Shown: piece by piece, positions 63,847 through 64,000 of the stretch | How positions within the stretch are numbered: position 1 is the stretch's first letter | Layout of the letters: every line of letters begins with the position of its first letter | Assembly (NCBI GenBank): GCA_964036315.1 | Contig: OZ038487.1 | Location: 53,449,282 to 53,513,281 of the forward strand | From: Acanthosepion esculentum | Taxonomy: Eukaryota > Mollusca > Cephalopoda > Sepiida > Sepiidae | Direction of reading: 5' to 3' | DNA: 64,000 nt | Position numbers and translations under genes: made by a program | The notes under the pieces: model-generated | What the model was told of the DNA's origin: nothing | The model's input: only the letters and a program-made list of their open reading frames with translations | Database searches by the model: none

Positions 63847-64000
63847 ACAGACACCCACACAAATGGCTTGCTGACTTAATTTCATATATCCATCTCTGAT
63901 TTTGCTATATATAAATCTGCTGCTAAAAAAGTTGGTTTACTGTGTTGTACTAGACAATTTTGCTCTCCAGAACCTATCTTACATATTTATAAGTCTACCA

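Overview
The window looks like intergenic or intronic DNA of a coleoid cephalopod, most likely an octopus. This rests on a combination of features and not on one diagnostic gene: very AT-rich sequence, many (TA)n and (CA)n microsatellites, tRNA-derived SINEs with an Arg-tRNA-like head resembling those described in octopus, and a dense, layered population of non-LTR retrotransposons, Penelope-like elements and DNA transposons. I found no convincing host protein exon, no intact tRNA or rRNA gene and no prokaryotic feature. Almost all short open frames are microsatellite translations, poly-purine or poly-pyrimidine artefacts, or pieces of dead transposons. Family labels below (LINE-A to LINE-G, SINE-1 to SINE-3) are local names of mine; clade assignments are from recalled family features and were not searched.

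Layout. 0-3 kb: AT-rich DNA with small SINE and mariner traces. 2.9-7.7 kb: a decayed minus-strand RTE-like LINE (LINE-C) split by two later insertions, a mariner element with a TA target duplication and a plus-strand LINE-A 3' end carrying 11 tandem copies of an ~86 bp unit. 7.7-12.4 kb: microsatellites, a minus SINE, LINE-E, LINE-A and LINE-D fragments. 13-17.7 kb: pyrimidine-rich DNA, LINE-E, a tRNA-Leu-like relic, a palindrome with a hammerhead-like motif, and a Penelope remnant bounded by inverted repeats. 17.3-35 kb: a graveyard of LINE-A, -B, -D, -E, -F and -G pieces, SINEs, a Ty3/gypsy Gag relic, two long inverted-repeat elements and a 220 bp direct duplication. 35.6-38 kb: strand-asymmetric purine-rich DNA. 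38-41.4 kb: hAT C-terminus, LINE tails, and a LINE-B copy split by a 761 bp inverted-repeat element with a candidate 4 bp target duplication.

41.5-46.5 kb holds the one intact large gene: a Tx1/L1-type LINE whose 1150-codon ORF2 keeps all recognisable endonuclease and reverse transcriptase residues and is clearly GC-richer than its surroundings. 46.5-53 kb is the most transposon-poor stretch, with one SINE and a possible TATA promoter near 50.73 kb. 54.8-58 kb is a near complete but frameshifted Penelope-like element flanked by ~160 bp inverted terminal repeats. The last 6 kb has several LINE-A 3' ends, a LINE-F end followed by a 5S-rRNA-like and a tRNA-like segment, and a SINE with a tandem-repeat tail.

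How the parts relate: SINE-2 copies end in the same ~45 bp as LINE-B, suggesting LINE-B supplied their retrotransposition machinery; LINE-E copies share a 3' hairpin; and a dispersed repeat carries a CTGANGA-stem-GAAA motif whose stem appears to covary between copies and recurs next to a Penelope GIY-YIG remnant.
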